Assembly (NCBI GenBank): GCA_951640195.1 | Contig: OX621175.1 | Span: forward strand, 682,001-746,000 | Origin: Porpolomopsis calyptriformis | Taxonomy: Eukaryota; Basidiomycota; Agaricomycetes; Agaricales; Hygrophoraceae | Length of the DNA stretch: 64,000 nt | Direction of reading: 5' to 3' | In this document: piece after piece, positions 36,822-49,600 of the stretch | Position numbering within the stretch: the stretch's first letter is position 1 | Layout of the letters: the number at the start of each line of letters is the position of its first letter | Translations under genes and position numbers: made by a program | The notes under the pieces: generated by a model | The model's database searches: none | Seen by the model: the letters and a program-made list of their open reading frames with translations, nothing else | What the model was told of the DNA's origin: nothing

Positions 36822-37388
36822 TCACCCTTGGTGAATTAAAAGGCGAAAATCTCTTAGAGACTGCCTCTATATCTGCGAGGATTTCATGTCGAGCCTCTCG
36901 GTGTTTGTACCGTCTTGGTGGAACGTCTAAAGATAGCTCGATTCTATGCAGCCTATCCTGGCGAGGAAGCTCCACGGCAATGGGTTTAAGGTTTCCTGTT
37001 GATCGTGCTAAGGCACATTGCTGATGCGCATCAGAAGTGCTTAATCAAGCTGGAAGGTGTTTAAAATAGCTCATGAGCAAGGAAGCAGGAGAAAGTGAAG
37101 ACGAAATCATTTGGCTTGTCGAGTGGAGTTGGTGTACAGTGAGCAGTGATTGTCGACTGAAGAACCACGTAACGTTCGGAGCCAAGAAATCTTTCCCCTG
37201 ACAATTTGAGCGAAAAGCAACCGTTAACATGAACAAGAAAGAAGGGATGTCAGTCAGCAATAGTTCATTAGATGAGAATATGATCTTTTGGGATAGGGAA
37301 GATAATTCAAGCAAATACAACAACGAGAGGACCAAGAAATACAGATGCTACAAAATCCTAGAAGACAAGAAAAGGAGAAAAAAAAGGC
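36822..37388. other. Intergenic spacer within paralog array
   Basis: No gene. The right end (from ~37290) is homologous to the 3' flanks of copies B and C (GGGAAGATAATTCAAGCAA). The upstream part shares GATGCxCATCA-type sequence with the 5' flank of copy D, marking the duplicated unit. Confidence 0.5.
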
Positions 37389-38516
37389 TCACACAGACCA
37401 AACCACAAGGACGAAGCCTGCCAATCCCATGGCCAGTTTCCAACACGAAGAACCACTCTGGAACTGACCAGTGTCTCCGTTGTGACTTCCAGCACTTTTG
37501 TCTGTCCTGCCGATGCCATCGCACATCGATTTCTCACCACTAAAATATATGACCTCTGAAATAGAGGACACAGTAGATCCAATCGGCGTGCCCTCGTTCG
37601 GGTTCGAGTAGTTTACCCGTATTCTCCACGGGCCGGGTGTTAAATTCGTCCCCGCGAAGGGAATCGTAGGTATCTCGACATTCGACGGTCCAAAATCGTA
37701 TAGCCCAGTGGGTTGACCCGTGTTGGCATTGACGAAGTCGAATTGGAGGTTGTCGAGGCTGATTACATTGTCCTGGTAGTCCTTTCAGATTGATGCAAGA
37801 TCAGATCGCCAAACCTGGCTTACATCAAAGGAAAAGGATACCTTAAAATCCCAAGTGACCAGCATCGAACCCTCCAAATTAAAACCAAGTGGTATCACCG
37901 TGCCAGCTTGTGGATATTGGAACAGGAACGATCGATAATTTGGGTCCGAGACGGAAGTGATATTTTTCCAGGGTGGCGGCGTCAAGCAGTCAAAAACAGG
38001 CGCAATGACTTGGAAGGTATCAGACAGCGCTGAATTCCCATTGTCGTTCGTAATGTTGACACGGAAGTGGTACGGCCCAGGGGGAAGATTAGCAGGGAAA
38101 AAATAACTGACTGAAAGCCCAAAAGTCGGTTCATTCCAAACTGCCGAGCATCCAATTATTCAATACACTATCTGGCCGCAACCTCAAACCAACTTACACA
38201 TGAGGTCGACAACAGCGCTGTTGGCTGCATCTTTGGCACCAGTCAGTAGCTCATAGCTGCCTGTGTGTACCTGAGGGCAGAGAGAAACAAGCCGATAAGC
38301 GGAATGGATTAGTAACAGTCAAAATGAATCCACCTGGGTCGAGGTGTTAAAAGAACTGGATACCGTAGCATAGACCGTCGAAGTGAAAATGGTACCAGCA
38401 AGGATAGTCCCCCCAGGTGGAATGTCAATACTAGTGATGACATAGTCTGACGAGGATTGACGCTTGACTAAAGCGCCGGCCAGAACCCAGCCGAACAAGC
38501 TGAAGAAGTAGAGCAT
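37389..38516 (-). CDS. Secreted/anchored protein family, copy D
   Basis: MLYFFSLFGWVLAGALVKRQ at 38516 is a signal peptide ending in a dibasic KR. Next come DYVITSIDIPPGGTILAGTI, GSYELLTGAKDAANSAVVDL, YFFPANLPPGPYHFRVNITN with SALSDTFQVIAPVFDCLTPP, LQFDFVNANTGQPTGLYDFG, LTPGPWRIRVNYSNPNEG, ISEVIYFSGEKSMCDGIGRT and the hydrophobic tail LAMGLAGFVLVVWSV with TGA at 37389-37391. It carries the SHNGDTGQFQS insert shared with copy A but not B or C, so A and D look like one subclade. Function unknown. Confidence 0.77.
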
Positions 38517-39153
38517 AGCTTGAGAGACCGGATTAGATGGGGAAAAAACTAGGGCTCTATTCCCATGAGGATTTCGCGTCCAAGTCCTCACCCGACAACT
38601 TCACGATCTTGGTGGCAGTGAATCGAAAGCCCCCAAGGGACGCACGATGGGCATAGCCTATCGTGTCAAGAAAGCCACATGGCCAATGGGTTTAAAGTTA
38701 TTTGTTGATAACACTGATGCACATCAAAGGGTGTTATCTCGAGGGCGTTATCGGCCATGGATCGAAGATAAGTCAGTGCACCGCTTAGCGACTTTATCTA
38801 TTCCTCACCTGGACAAGTGAATCGGGTCCTGACACTTTCAAGTCATGAAAATGGTCAGCGAGGAACGAGAAGAACTCAACTGATGTGTGAATTCAATTGA
38901 AAGCATCGCATTGGTGATGCGTGAGGTCATATTTCATTCATTCGATCCTCGGGAGCTATCTTGTCCTGTAGCCTAAACGGCAAGCAAACATCATTTGTTG
39001 GTCCACGCGACCCATGTCAGGTGAAGATGAGTGGTCGACAAAAAAACTTATGCTACACAAATTGTGATATGATATCATGATAAATGAATAAGAGTTTGTG
39101 CGGGAGTAGAACGAAAAACGAAAGAAAGAGTTAATAACCCGCCAATCAGAGCA
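38517..39153. other. Intergenic, nothing recognised
   Basis: No gene or repeat beyond flank similarity to the paralog array near 38690-38730. Confidence 0.4.
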
Positions 39154-42100
39154 TCACGATCTACTCTCCAACGGACACGGCGGCAGCGAAGCCATCGACG
39201 GCGAAGGACTTGGTAACGCCAAACTAGTCGCCTTCGGTACTCTCGACAAAGGCACATTCGCACTCGGACTACACCCACCCCACGCCGGCGAGCCCGTCGA
39301 CAGAGGGCCAGGCGTAACAGGTCTCGACGATGCCGGCGTGTTCGCCTGCGACCGATTATGGACCAGATGAGCACGCACGAGGTGCCCCGCCGCAAGCGCG
39401 CTCAGCAGCGACAGCTCGCCCGCTATCACAGCCGCCGCTATAACCCGAGCCAACTGTTGCGCGTTCTGCCCCGGGTGTGTCGGGTGTGCGCCTTTCAGGC
39501 CGAGCATCTCAAGAACTGCCTGCTGTGGCGCGAGCACTGTGCCCCCGCCAACGGTGCCGACCTCGATAGACGGCATTGACACAGTCACGAGCAAGTCTTC
39601 ACCATTGTTTGTTCTGCGAATCATGAGGAATAAAAGTCGAGCGAAGAGACATTACACTTACGGTTCCATTAATGTTATGCAATTCGAGCTCTCTACGTTT
39701 TGCGCAGGATCCTGCCCGGTGGCCAAAAATACGGCCGTTAAAATGTTCGCCGCGTGGGCATTGAATCCACCAATGGACCCAGCCATCGCACTCCCCACCA
39801 AATTCTTCTTCGTACACAGATTGCACAACGCCTCCACACTGGTCTTCAACACACTCTGCACGATCCTCCCCGGCACGACAGCCTCCGCGACGACACTTTT
39901 CCCACGGCCCTCTATCCAGTTAATCGCAGACGGCTTCTTGTCCGTGCAGTAGTTCCCCGACAGCGCCAACACGATCATTTCAGGAAAATATCTCTGCATA
40001 ACTTCTAATGCCTTCTCCGTCCCCTTCGAGACCATATTCATTCCCATCGCATCCCCAGTTGTCGTTGCGAACCGCACAAACAAGGTCCGTCCAGCAAGTC
40101 CCGTTTTCAGACCTTGAAGTTTTGCAAACCGTGATGTCGACTCAAACGCTTCCTTGATCAACGGGTAGCCTTCATCAGAAGTAAGCCACGCTTTGGCTTG
40201 CGCAGCAACAACCACGGACGGGAAGTCAATCGCAGGACCACGTGTCATCGAGTCTTGTATCAGCACAGTCGTCACCCCACCGCCAGCGTTCAACGCCTTG
40301 CACCCACGGGATGTCGAAGCGACTAGTGTTCCCTCCGAGGTAGCCAAGGGAATTGGGTAAAGTTCACCGTCAATCTTGAGCGGTCCGGCAATACCAAGAG
40401 GGAGGGGTATGTATCCAACGACATTCTCACAGCACGCACCAAGCACCTGTGAATAATCGTAGCCGTCCATTGGGACTTTTGAATGTTCGAGTGTCTTCGT
40501 CTTCGAGGCACGCGCTACAGCTTGCCGTCAGCCAACAGTGCTAACATCGAAGGATAGCACTCACAAAGGAGAGACCGACGAATCCGGACAGCACGCTCGA
40601 GTTTACTATTATCCATATTACCGTTATCTAACAGCTTCTCTAAAGCATACGCAGCGATTTTGCCATTCTGGACCAGCATCACGACCTCCTCGTCATTCAA
40701 CAATGACAACGCGACACTCGCAGGACGGGGGCCATTTTCAAAAACATCGATACATTCCGACAACGGGCGCACGGGTTCACGACGCTCCGCCTCCGTATCG
40801 GCCACATCAGAGGATTCAGAGGACGACGGCGTGCGCAGTCCCAAGTCCTGCGCCATCAGCCGCTCATCCAGTCCTTCCAGCATGAACTTGGGCAATCGCA
40901 CCGGCACGGGTTTGACGGCTGACAAAGGCTTGACAACGGACAACACGGGTCCCCGCATCACTTTAGGGTCATCGTCCCGCTTCAATTTGTGGTCGTCGTC
41001 GTCCCCCTCGTTATCACGGCTCGACCTCGGCTTGGACTTGTCGACAGATGGGCCGGATACGAAGCGGACGCCCTCTTTCCAAGACACGCCCTTCCCTGCG
41101 AGACCAGCGGCGATTCCCTTTAGGAGGTATCCATTGAGGCTGACGCTGACTGCGAGCATCACGATAATCCATTTGGACAGGACGGGATCACCAACGAGCC
41201 TTGTCCAAGTTGACATGAAGTTGTCTACAAAGTCTGACGTTGTTCGGCTTGATGCGAAAGGCCCCGATTTGGGGATGGTAACCTGTGCAGAGGGTGGAAT
41301 GACTTGAATGTAAATGGGTTCGGAGACCTTGGCGATTAGGTTCTTCGTGGGGTGAATACTCTTGAGGGCCTTTTCTAGCACGAGCAACACACTCCAGACA
41401 CTAGGGGCATCGATATCGACCATGCGCACACCAACAGTTTGTGCGGTGAACCGAGGTGGAGTAAGGGGGGTGCAAAGGTTGAGAATGTGTAATGTGAGGA
41501 AGGAAGCAATCTTCGTGGAAAAGGACGTCAGTTGATGAGTACCAATATTAGTCAAATGAACTCACAAGCAGTAATTTCAGCCTAGCCACAGGATTCTCCG
41601 GCTTGTCTTCCTTATCTTTGCTCTTTCTGTGACCGAGCTGGTTCCCGGGTAGCATGGAACCTTTGACGCCGAGCAGCGCCGAGGAAATTCTCTTCCTAAA
41701 ACTCTGCCTTTCCGTCGGTATGGCAGAACCACCTGACTTGGACAGGTGGTGCGCACTCAATGACGAGACCGAAGACGATCTCGAGAGTGAAAACGCGCGA
41801 ACGGTTTCAATTCTTCGGACCTGTTCAAGACAAACATCATCATTCATCAGTATACAAAAAAAAACGATTGGAGAGACAATAGAGGGCTGTCAGCACGGAT
41901 CTTGCCATAGGGCAGATATACCACGTGATTCTATATAGCCACACGGAGCAACTTACCTCCACCATTATCACAAAAATGCTTGCTAGGAACGTGCAGAGGA
42001 GCATTGAATCTACCGCAAGTAATACTGCCGCTAAGGCGCAAACTTCCTTGAGCCCATTGACCTTGCTGTTTGCGCCAACCACTAAGACGGCGATTTCGAG

Positions 42101-43337
42101 TGCATAGTCGCGCAAGATGGGTTGGCACGCAGCAGAAAGGGACTCGAGAATAAGTTTTCCGGCGGGCTTAAGTTGTGCCTGTGAGCTCATGCCACCACCG
42201 CCGATGGGTTTTGTGAGATGGGGGTGGGTAAAGACGGCCCGAGCGAGCCGTAAGGGCTTGTCAAAGCCGACGGTGCAGACAAGGAAGGGAAGGGCTTCTG
42301 TTAGAGCCACGGGGTCGATCGGGATCCTGAGGAACATGGCAATCGGGACAGCGATGATGAGGGCGAGAAGAGAGGATGAGAGGATGGCGAAAGGGAGCCA
42401 AAAGTTGGAACCCAATTGCCGGGATCGAGAGAAGAGAAGGAAGAAGGTGGCGTGCATGAGAATATAACCAAGGAGGATCATGATGATGTCAAGAGAGTCC
42501 GCTTTCTGAACATGGATATATGTAAGTGCGAAGCGGTTCGAGGCGAAGGAACGGACCTTGGCTAGGTCCCAAAATCGTAAAACCAATGCCCTAGCGGCAT
42601 ACGCAACCCACTTGCCGCTTTTCATCTGGCCGATGGTCTCTACCTGGCGGTTCTCGACAACGAAGCGAACGCCTGCTTCGTCAGGTGGAAATTTAGTTTG
42701 ACCGGCCAGAGCGGTGACAAACTCGTCCCGTGAACCGGCGGTAAATGCGAGACTCTGGGTGAAGGACCGGCCGTGGGACGACTCGGCGGTGAAGCAGGGT
42801 GTTCTTGAGGAAGTAGACTCGAGGAGAGGGGGAACAAGGGCCGAGGAGGGAGACGATCGGTGGCAGATGGATAAATATGTACGGCCAGGGAGCGAATGGA
42901 AGTTGTGGGTGACATGATGTGTAAAGTTATGGAGGGACTCGCGTATGACGGGCGAATCAAGGGTGGGGGCATCCAATGTCTGGTGTGCGATGTTGAAGGC
43001 AGGGCGGTCACGGGGAGAAAGCGGAACTCACATCTTTGTATTTGAGAACGTCGAGAGAGAATATTATCTGCTGCAATTCGAAGGGTGATAGGCTGTCGTC
43101 GTGACCGGACTTGGCCTCAAGCCATTTAGTCTCCGTTACGGGATCCCATTTGTCGTCGCGCAGAAGGGCAAGGGTGGGACGAAGGGCAGAAGGGGGGGTT
43201 GGGGACAGAAAGGCGGAGTGTTTTATTGCGGAAAGGAGGTGAAAGTAAGCGAGAGTGCCGATGACGGAGAAGAAGACGATGGCCTCGATTGGAAAATAGG
43301 CGGCGTGCCTCGCAAACGGCTTAAAAAAAGCCCTCAT
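39154..43337 (-). CDS. HMG1: HMG-CoA reductase
   Basis: ER-membrane enzyme that reduces HMG-CoA to mevalonate with two NADPH, the controlling step of sterol and terpene synthesis. [20 protein letters not shown] at 43337 begins the first membrane span. The 41840-42976 exon has several further spans, including [14 protein letters not shown], in the position of a sterol-sensing domain. A Ser/Asp-rich linker (about 40700-41150) precedes the catalytic domain: [12 protein letters not shown] (catalytic Glu), [35 protein letters not shown] (catalytic Lys; split here only as a motif), ATGQDPAQN (catalytic Asp) and [12 protein letters not shown] (catalytic His). A 44-bp intron (GTGAGT...GCAAG, about 40520-40565) and one at ~39610-39657 restore frame. 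Size (~1,150-1,200 residues) suits fungi. Divergent from the terpene synthase. Confidence 0.95.
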
Positions 43338-43999
43338 GTTGAGTGTATACTGGCGGGGACGGAAGGTGAGGAATGGAGGAGGAAATGAGGGGGAACTGAC
43401 GTTGAGCTGAAAATCGAACGAAAATCGAACGAAAATCGAACATGAAAAAGGGACGGTTGGACGATGTCGTACGATGGCGGTGAGCTCGGTTATAAACTCA
43501 CCTCGCTGCTGCCAAGCCGAATCTAAACGTCGAAATCATTGTCAACGTTCAAAATCTCAGTTTTTGTCGCATCTGAGACTGACGGACGTTCCGGAGACAA
43601 GAGCCTTGCGTGGCCATCAGCATATCCTCATTAATCTCTTTGTTTTTAGGTGATATTCATCAGACATTATTGTTCTGAGGCTGCCTTAATCCGAGTCACC
43701 GTCGGTACGTACCGCGACGAACCGTGCCAGATTCTACGATCGTCTTAGACGGCAGAGATAATGTGTCTGCCAGTCCTGACCAGTCCTTAAAATTGGTGCG
43801 TATAAAACCTTCATCAGACAACCAGGCCATTATTGTTCTGAGGCGATAAATTGCTGCCTTAATCCGAGTCTACCGCGACGAACACGTCGTGCGATTCTAC
43901 GATCGTCTTGGACGGCAGAGATAATCAGTCCTGACCAGTCCTTCTTAAAATTGGTACGCATAAAACCTCTTCACCCACCCGTCCGCCTCCTCATCTACC
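43338..43999. promoter_or_regulatory. Divergent promoter region, HMG-CoA reductase / terpene synthase
   Basis: A 662-bp region between divergent start codons. Near the HMGR side GAAAATCGAAC is repeated three times (about 43405-43441). Most of the terpene synthase side is a tandem duplication (separate entry). Confidence 0.7.
43658..43976 (+). repeat. Tandem duplication of ~155-bp promoter segment
   Basis: Unit 1 is 43658-43811 and unit 2 is 43812-43976. Both run CATCAGACA, ATTATTGTTCTGAGGC, GCTGCCTTAATCCGAGTC, TACCGCGACGAAC, GATTCTACGATCGTCTT, GACGGCAGAGATAAT, CAGTCCTGACCAGTCCTT and TTAAAATTGGTxCG. Each ends in a TATA-like box (GTATAAAACC at ~43800 and GCATAAAACC at ~43959). The second lies ~40 bp before the terpene synthase ATG. 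Confidence 0.9.
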
Positions 44000-45226
44000 A
44001 TGTCATTCCTTTCCAAAACTAAATTCCTCATTCCAGATTTATTCGCCCACTGTCCTTTCCCCCTCCGCACGAACCGCTACAAAGCCTCGACCTCCTCAGC
44101 CTCCAAGGCATGGCTCTTTCGCGGCCTCACCGGCATCCCCTTCCTTTCCACCTCCACCTCCCCCTCCTTGTCCAAAAAGCTCACTGCATTCCACGGTCTC
44201 AAAGCCGGCAAACTCACAGCCATGTGTTACCCCACCGTTGGGGCACCACAACTCCGCGTCTGCTGCGACTTTATGAATTATTTGTTCCATCTGGACAACA
44301 TCAGCGATGACATGGACTCGCGCGGGACGCGAAACACGGCGGATATCGTGATCGATGCCTTACGTCACCCTCATAGACGCCAGGATTCGCCTCCAGGCTC
44401 TGGGCCCGAAGCGAGGGTCGGGAAGATGGCCAGAGAGTATGTTTTCAGTCTCTTCCTTCCAATTTATTTATTCCCACAGTTTCTGGGCCCGTCTATCCCT
44501 TACCGCCTCCGCGGGGACACGTCGCCGTTTCATTTCCACCCTCTCCCTTTTCTTCGACGCGGTCTCCTTCCAGGCGACCGATCGCGCTACCGGTGCCGTC
44601 CCAGACTTGGAGTCGTACATCGCTCTGCGACGCGATACGAGCGGGTGCAAGCCGTGCTGGGCACTGATCGAATATGCAAACAACCTGGATTTACCGGACC
44701 ACGTCATGGACCACCCTCTCGTCGAGGATTTGGGTCAGGCCGCGAATGATCTTGTCACGTGGTCCAACGTACGTTCATTCCTACCTTTTCATCCCCCACT
44801 CAATTTTTCTGTATAGGACATCTTTTCCTACGCTGTCGAACACTCCAAACAGGACACACACAACATGATCGCCGTCCTCATCCACCACCACGCCCTCTCC
44901 CTCCAAGACGCTGTCGATTTCGTCGGCGAGCTCTGCAAGCAGTCTATCGATCGATTTATCAAAGATCGAGCCGCGCTCAAGAGCTACAGCTGGGGCGCAA
45001 AGATGGACAGAGATGTAGATATCTACGCTCAAGGGCTGGCGGATTGGATTGTAGGGAGTTTGCATTGGTACCTCTCTACCCTTCCTTTTTTTTCTCTCGC
45101 ATTTTTGACTCTCGTTTCCCCGACAGGGGTTTCGAATCGGAGAGGTATTTTGGCAAGTCAGGCATGGAGATTAAGAAGACCCGGGTGGTCGAGCTCCTCG
45201 CCCAGGCTAAGACTCGGCGAGTCTGA
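44000..45226 (+). CDS. Sesquiterpene synthase (basidiomycete class I terpene cyclase)
   Basis: Class I cyclase acting on farnesyl diphosphate. Exon 1 (44000-44436) carries the aspartate-rich metal motif in LDNISDDMD. Exon 2 (44480-44768) has the family-typical RRDTSGCKP and LPDHVMDHP. A splice (GTACGT...TATAG) joins NDLVTWSN to DIFSYAVEHSKQDTHNM, restoring the NDxxSxxxE second metal motif. The last intron (GTACCT...GACAG) restores SLHWGFESERYFGKSG. The stop is TGA at 45224-45226. Length ~345 residues is normal, and no targeting sequence was seen. The product is not predictable from sequence alone. Head-to-head arrangement with HMG-CoA reductase suggests coordinated precursor supply. No P450 or other tailoring enzyme lies beside it. 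Confidence 0.93.
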
Positions 45227-46600
45227 CCGCCAATTGCCAGGAGCGGCCGGGGCAAGTTCTTCATCCTCCGCTGGTGTGAATACAATCTAACAACTCTTTG
45301 TTTCGCAAATTCCAGGTCTTCATCCTTTATTCTTTACACACCACGCGTCCATGATAACCATGATCGCTGTGACTCACACTCATTAACGCTTTTGTTTTCT
45401 TTTTCCTTGTGTTTTGCCGATAATGTTCTCCGGACAGACATTCGTTCTTCACATTCCTTTTTTATTTATCCACAGATATGCAAACGGACATCGTGGTGGC
45501 AGCGGATACCGGTATCCACTCGGACACTCTACGCATTAATTTACATATCCACCTATCCCGACATCTTAGTAGCTTTCCACATATCCCATGGCCTGTATCA
45601 CGCTGGCGAGTGCTCGTCTTTCTCATCTCACGGCTACTCTGTAATATTCAGTACTGCTTTTGTACCAGCGTCGGCTTGTTCTCTGGCATTGTCTATATGG
45701 CCTCATTGCAATCGGACAGTTGGGCCTCTGCAGACTTGTCAGTTCGAGGTTTAACTAGCCCTCTATCGAACGAATAAGTCTATCCATGAACGGCGAGTAA
45801 TTCAAGTCAAATTCCAAGCTTGATTTTATATAATCTATTTCTAGAGTACACCTGCAAGAACACTCAGTTAGCGCCCTCTAATAACAAGTTAAGCGACCAG
45901 TGAGCGGTCTCGAGTCGTCGTCTGGCATCCCTTGATGTCAAAGTTTATTCAAAAAATCGTCGTCACACATGTTACTGCCATACTTTGTGCGAAACTGCCA
46001 TTGGTGCCATCGACTTTTGTCTTCACGTGTTGCCACCCAGGAAACAACAGGCAAGTGAGAATAATCCCCTTGGAATCACATCCGCAAGGGGGTTAAGCCT
46101 TCCTTGTCTGTTGTTTCATGGGTGTCGCCTGGTGAGGATGCCCACTCTTGCTGAAGGGAAGAATGAAACAGAGCCGGAGATGGTGCCAATGCCTCCTCTT
46201 GACCAAGCTGCACAATATCTTGGGACCCCTGTGTTGGGCCTGACATGTTCGAAATGGCAGGTCATAATCCTCTCAAAGTACAGGCTTGAATTTATTATAG
46301 GATGGCGATCACCTTTCAATAATGATCCATGGCGGAACTGGCGAAAGAATCTAGCTGTCCTCACAAACTCTATCATACCATGCCATAGGGAATTATGGTT
46401 TTGCTGAGAAAGCAGGTTTCATGAGACCTTGCAAGCAAGGTGATGTCAGTGCGTTAACGTTGTTCACCGTCAAAGCCACAAAGTCTCTAGTTATGGGGGA
46501 GCACTCCTACCTTGCCCTGAAGGGGTAGGATTATTGATCAATTTTGCTTCTTTCTTTGATAAGTAGCCGTCTGCCGCTACAGTGCATGTATATAGCTCGT
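45227..46600. other. Intergenic, nothing recognised
   Basis: About 1.4 kb of 3' flanks of two convergent genes. Short open frames (for example 45478-45777 and 45985-46407, plus) have no family resemblance. Confidence 0.4.
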
Positions 46601-49600
46601 TTAGTCAACGACTTCTCGCTGCTCAGCATCCACTACAACCGGTTTTCGTAATCTCGCAAGTTCCTCCGGCGTCTTGAACACGGTGGCCAGCTCGAACCGC
46701 GAGTCACACGCCGCCCGGAATTCGTCGTGCCGTGGTGATTTAATTTCCTCAAGGAAAGCATTAGCCGCCAGCGCGCACTATCCCAACCAAGTGTCAGGTC
46801 CGGTTTACAGGGATCCACTTGTGAAATGAGGCTTAACCTTAATGTCAAGATGCATATTTTCACCAAGTGTGGTGAACAAACAAGCTTCCACCTCTTCTCT
46901 TGGCGCGTTCAGCTTGTACGACACTTTAGCGGCCGCAATGATGGCGGGCGGAGACGTCGAGTGGAGCTGAAGGTATTGCGAATTGAATGTTTCCATCGAG
47001 ACATCTTTTGGTAAAATCTCCGCAAGCGATTGGTCAAGAATTGGCCCAATAGGTGCTGGTAGCGGTTGCGGTAACGAAGACACTATAGTCGCAGAACAGA
47101 ATGAGTAATGAAACACAATAGCACTCGAACCAGCTAATCGCACCAGTCTTGCGAAATTCCACTGTCCGGATATGAAGTTCAGGATGTTGCGCATCTAGTT
47201 GGCGAGCTTGGTTGAGGGCTTGGAGCGCTTGTATATATTTCTCTAAGAAAGCAACCGCATCAGCCATATCCATTAGATGCAGTATTGGGGCCGAAACTCA
47301 CCACGTCGGATAGCCACATCATAGATCACTATCCACACATCAACGTTATTCTTCGCAAGAGTTTTTAAAGGGGTAAGGCTCTTGGCCGCTCGCTCTAGGC
47401 CATCAGGGGAAGCAATTAATTTCAAGCCGTCCGGATCCTCATCTTTCACAGGCAAGGCGTCAAGCCCTTTATCCTCATTCATAGAGGGCTGATTGCCAGT
47501 TGCTAATCGTAGCAGCCATGTTAAGGCACAGTTCCACGGCGGAGTTGGGGGCCACCTACCTTTCTTACTGTCCAGCTGGATTTTGGGTGCAGCCTTTTTG
47601 GCCTTTTTCTTGGCCTTTTTCTCGACATCAGACAGTTTTACTGATGAGGACATTAGCGGGATATTACTCAGTTTGACAACCACTGTACCGGTGGATGTCA
47701 GGGAAGTGACAATCGATGGATCGTCAAATACCGCTACGAATATCTGTCAGTTTAAGTGAGTACTATGGCAAGTGGAGACCGTAGTGACAATAGGAACTCA
47801 CCCTCGACGCTGATATCACGGCAGAAATGCAAGTTGGATGTGATCGGAGCTGATCCTCCCACTTGATGAGACTTAGCAATAGATATCAGCATGATCATGA
47901 GCCATCACTCAAAGCAAATCAATCACCTCATGTATATGTTCATCGTAGACTTGCGCAGCGAATATCCATGGAAATCGTACTGATCGTCTTCGATTTCATC
48001 GAAAACCTACCAAAATTTCGTTAATGCGATTGCCAGCAAGACGCCAACTTTCCATGAAATAAGTACCTTTTGCACAGCATGATATTTCTTCAGTGCCAAG
48101 TTCCATTTACGATTTCGATAATGAGCATGGCCTTCCTCGATAAGGTAGAATAATGATTGCATATCTTCGAGATCTGAAGCAGGGCTTGATGCGTCTTTCT
48201 AACGATACGTGAATGAGATAAAACTAGTTGTGACTATGCCCGTCGGAGGGAAAGCATGAATCTACATAATAACACATACCTTCGTGAAGAGACCCAGAGT
48301 CTCGACAGCTTCCTCCACCAAGCCAGCTCGGAAATGGTACTTGGCGCATTTTGTATTTAAAAAGCGATCTTGGCCATCTAACAGTCTGGCTTCTTCAAGA
48401 CACTGGGCTGCACCGATATAATCACCTGCGCGTTTGAGCACGCGAGCCTTGCAAGTGTAAAGTTCCGGGAGTGTTGGAGTATGAGCCATAGCAAGGGAAA
48501 GGAGGGATAGAGCACGAGAATGTTGGGAAAGGAAGGAATAATGTTGTGCGAGAAAGTATAAGACCCAAAGATATGTTGTTGGAGGCTCGTCAGAACAGGA
48601 GGCTTGAGGGTTGGAAATGTCTGCAGCTCGCCGACTGGTGAGTCAAACTGAGGGGGAAAAGGACAATAGAAAATATACCTGGTTCAAAACTTTCTCTAGT
48701 TTTTTCGGAAATTTCCTCGATTACTTGCCGCTTTTGGTCATCATGGTAGAGGGCTTTGACGTCTGCAAACAGCGAAGGAACGCCTTTTGTCAGGCCAGAC
48801 ATGAGATATGTCGTTACGAGCTCTTTGAAGGTGTCCCCTTCCATAGAAGAATTGTTGAGACCTTCAGTCCTGCAAAAGTAGTAGAGACGGGACTCACCGG
48901 TCGCAATTGTAAGAGCTAAGCGACGAGGAACAGATGCTCTGGGTAGTTGATTAGAAAACTCTTGTAATATAGCCAATACATCGGTCCGTTTCTCGTCAGT
49001 GACCTCATCTAGAGCCGACGTCACGCCACGATATAGAGAAAGAAGAGCGGAGAGTACCAAGCATAACCCCTTGGTTGGAAAAAAATCCCTGATAGTAATC
49101 CCGACAATCTGGATTGTGCTCAATCAGGGCACGCCAGGCATGCTCGGCTTCGTCAGATTTCAGCTTCGATAAAAGACGTGCTACAGAATATGCCGATGGT
49201 CAGTTCGATATATCCGCCTGTCGTACCATTTCGAGGCTGTACCTCTGATTTCCATGATACTGGTACGGTCAACGATAGTTCGAGATTTTGCGTTAGTGTC
49301 TAGTAAATTGAGGCTGTCAAGGGTTTCTCCCATTTCCTCTAGGAAGCAGATATGATAAAGCATGTATTCGGAATGGTCGACGTCGTAATCTGGAACATTC
49401 TGAATATCCGAGTTAGTAGTCTTGGGTGGAGAGTCCAGCTGACCTGTACCTTAACAATCCGCATGTAGTGATCCAAAACTTTTCTAGCATCAAGGAGATT
49501 TCCATTGAGATGATACGCGACCGCTAGTCCGATCCAATGTTGACGCAAGGTAGGACGTAGTTTGAGAAGTGTGTGCCGTGTCTCCACCAAGCCGTCATAT

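Noticed and set aside
40660..41307. Plus-strand 215-codon frame
   Set aside because: Antisense shadow of the Ser/Asp-rich linker exon of HMG-CoA reductase.
45985..46407. Plus-strand 140-codon frame downstream of the terpene synthase
   Set aside because: No codon pattern or motif beyond chance; neighbouring frames are equally open.
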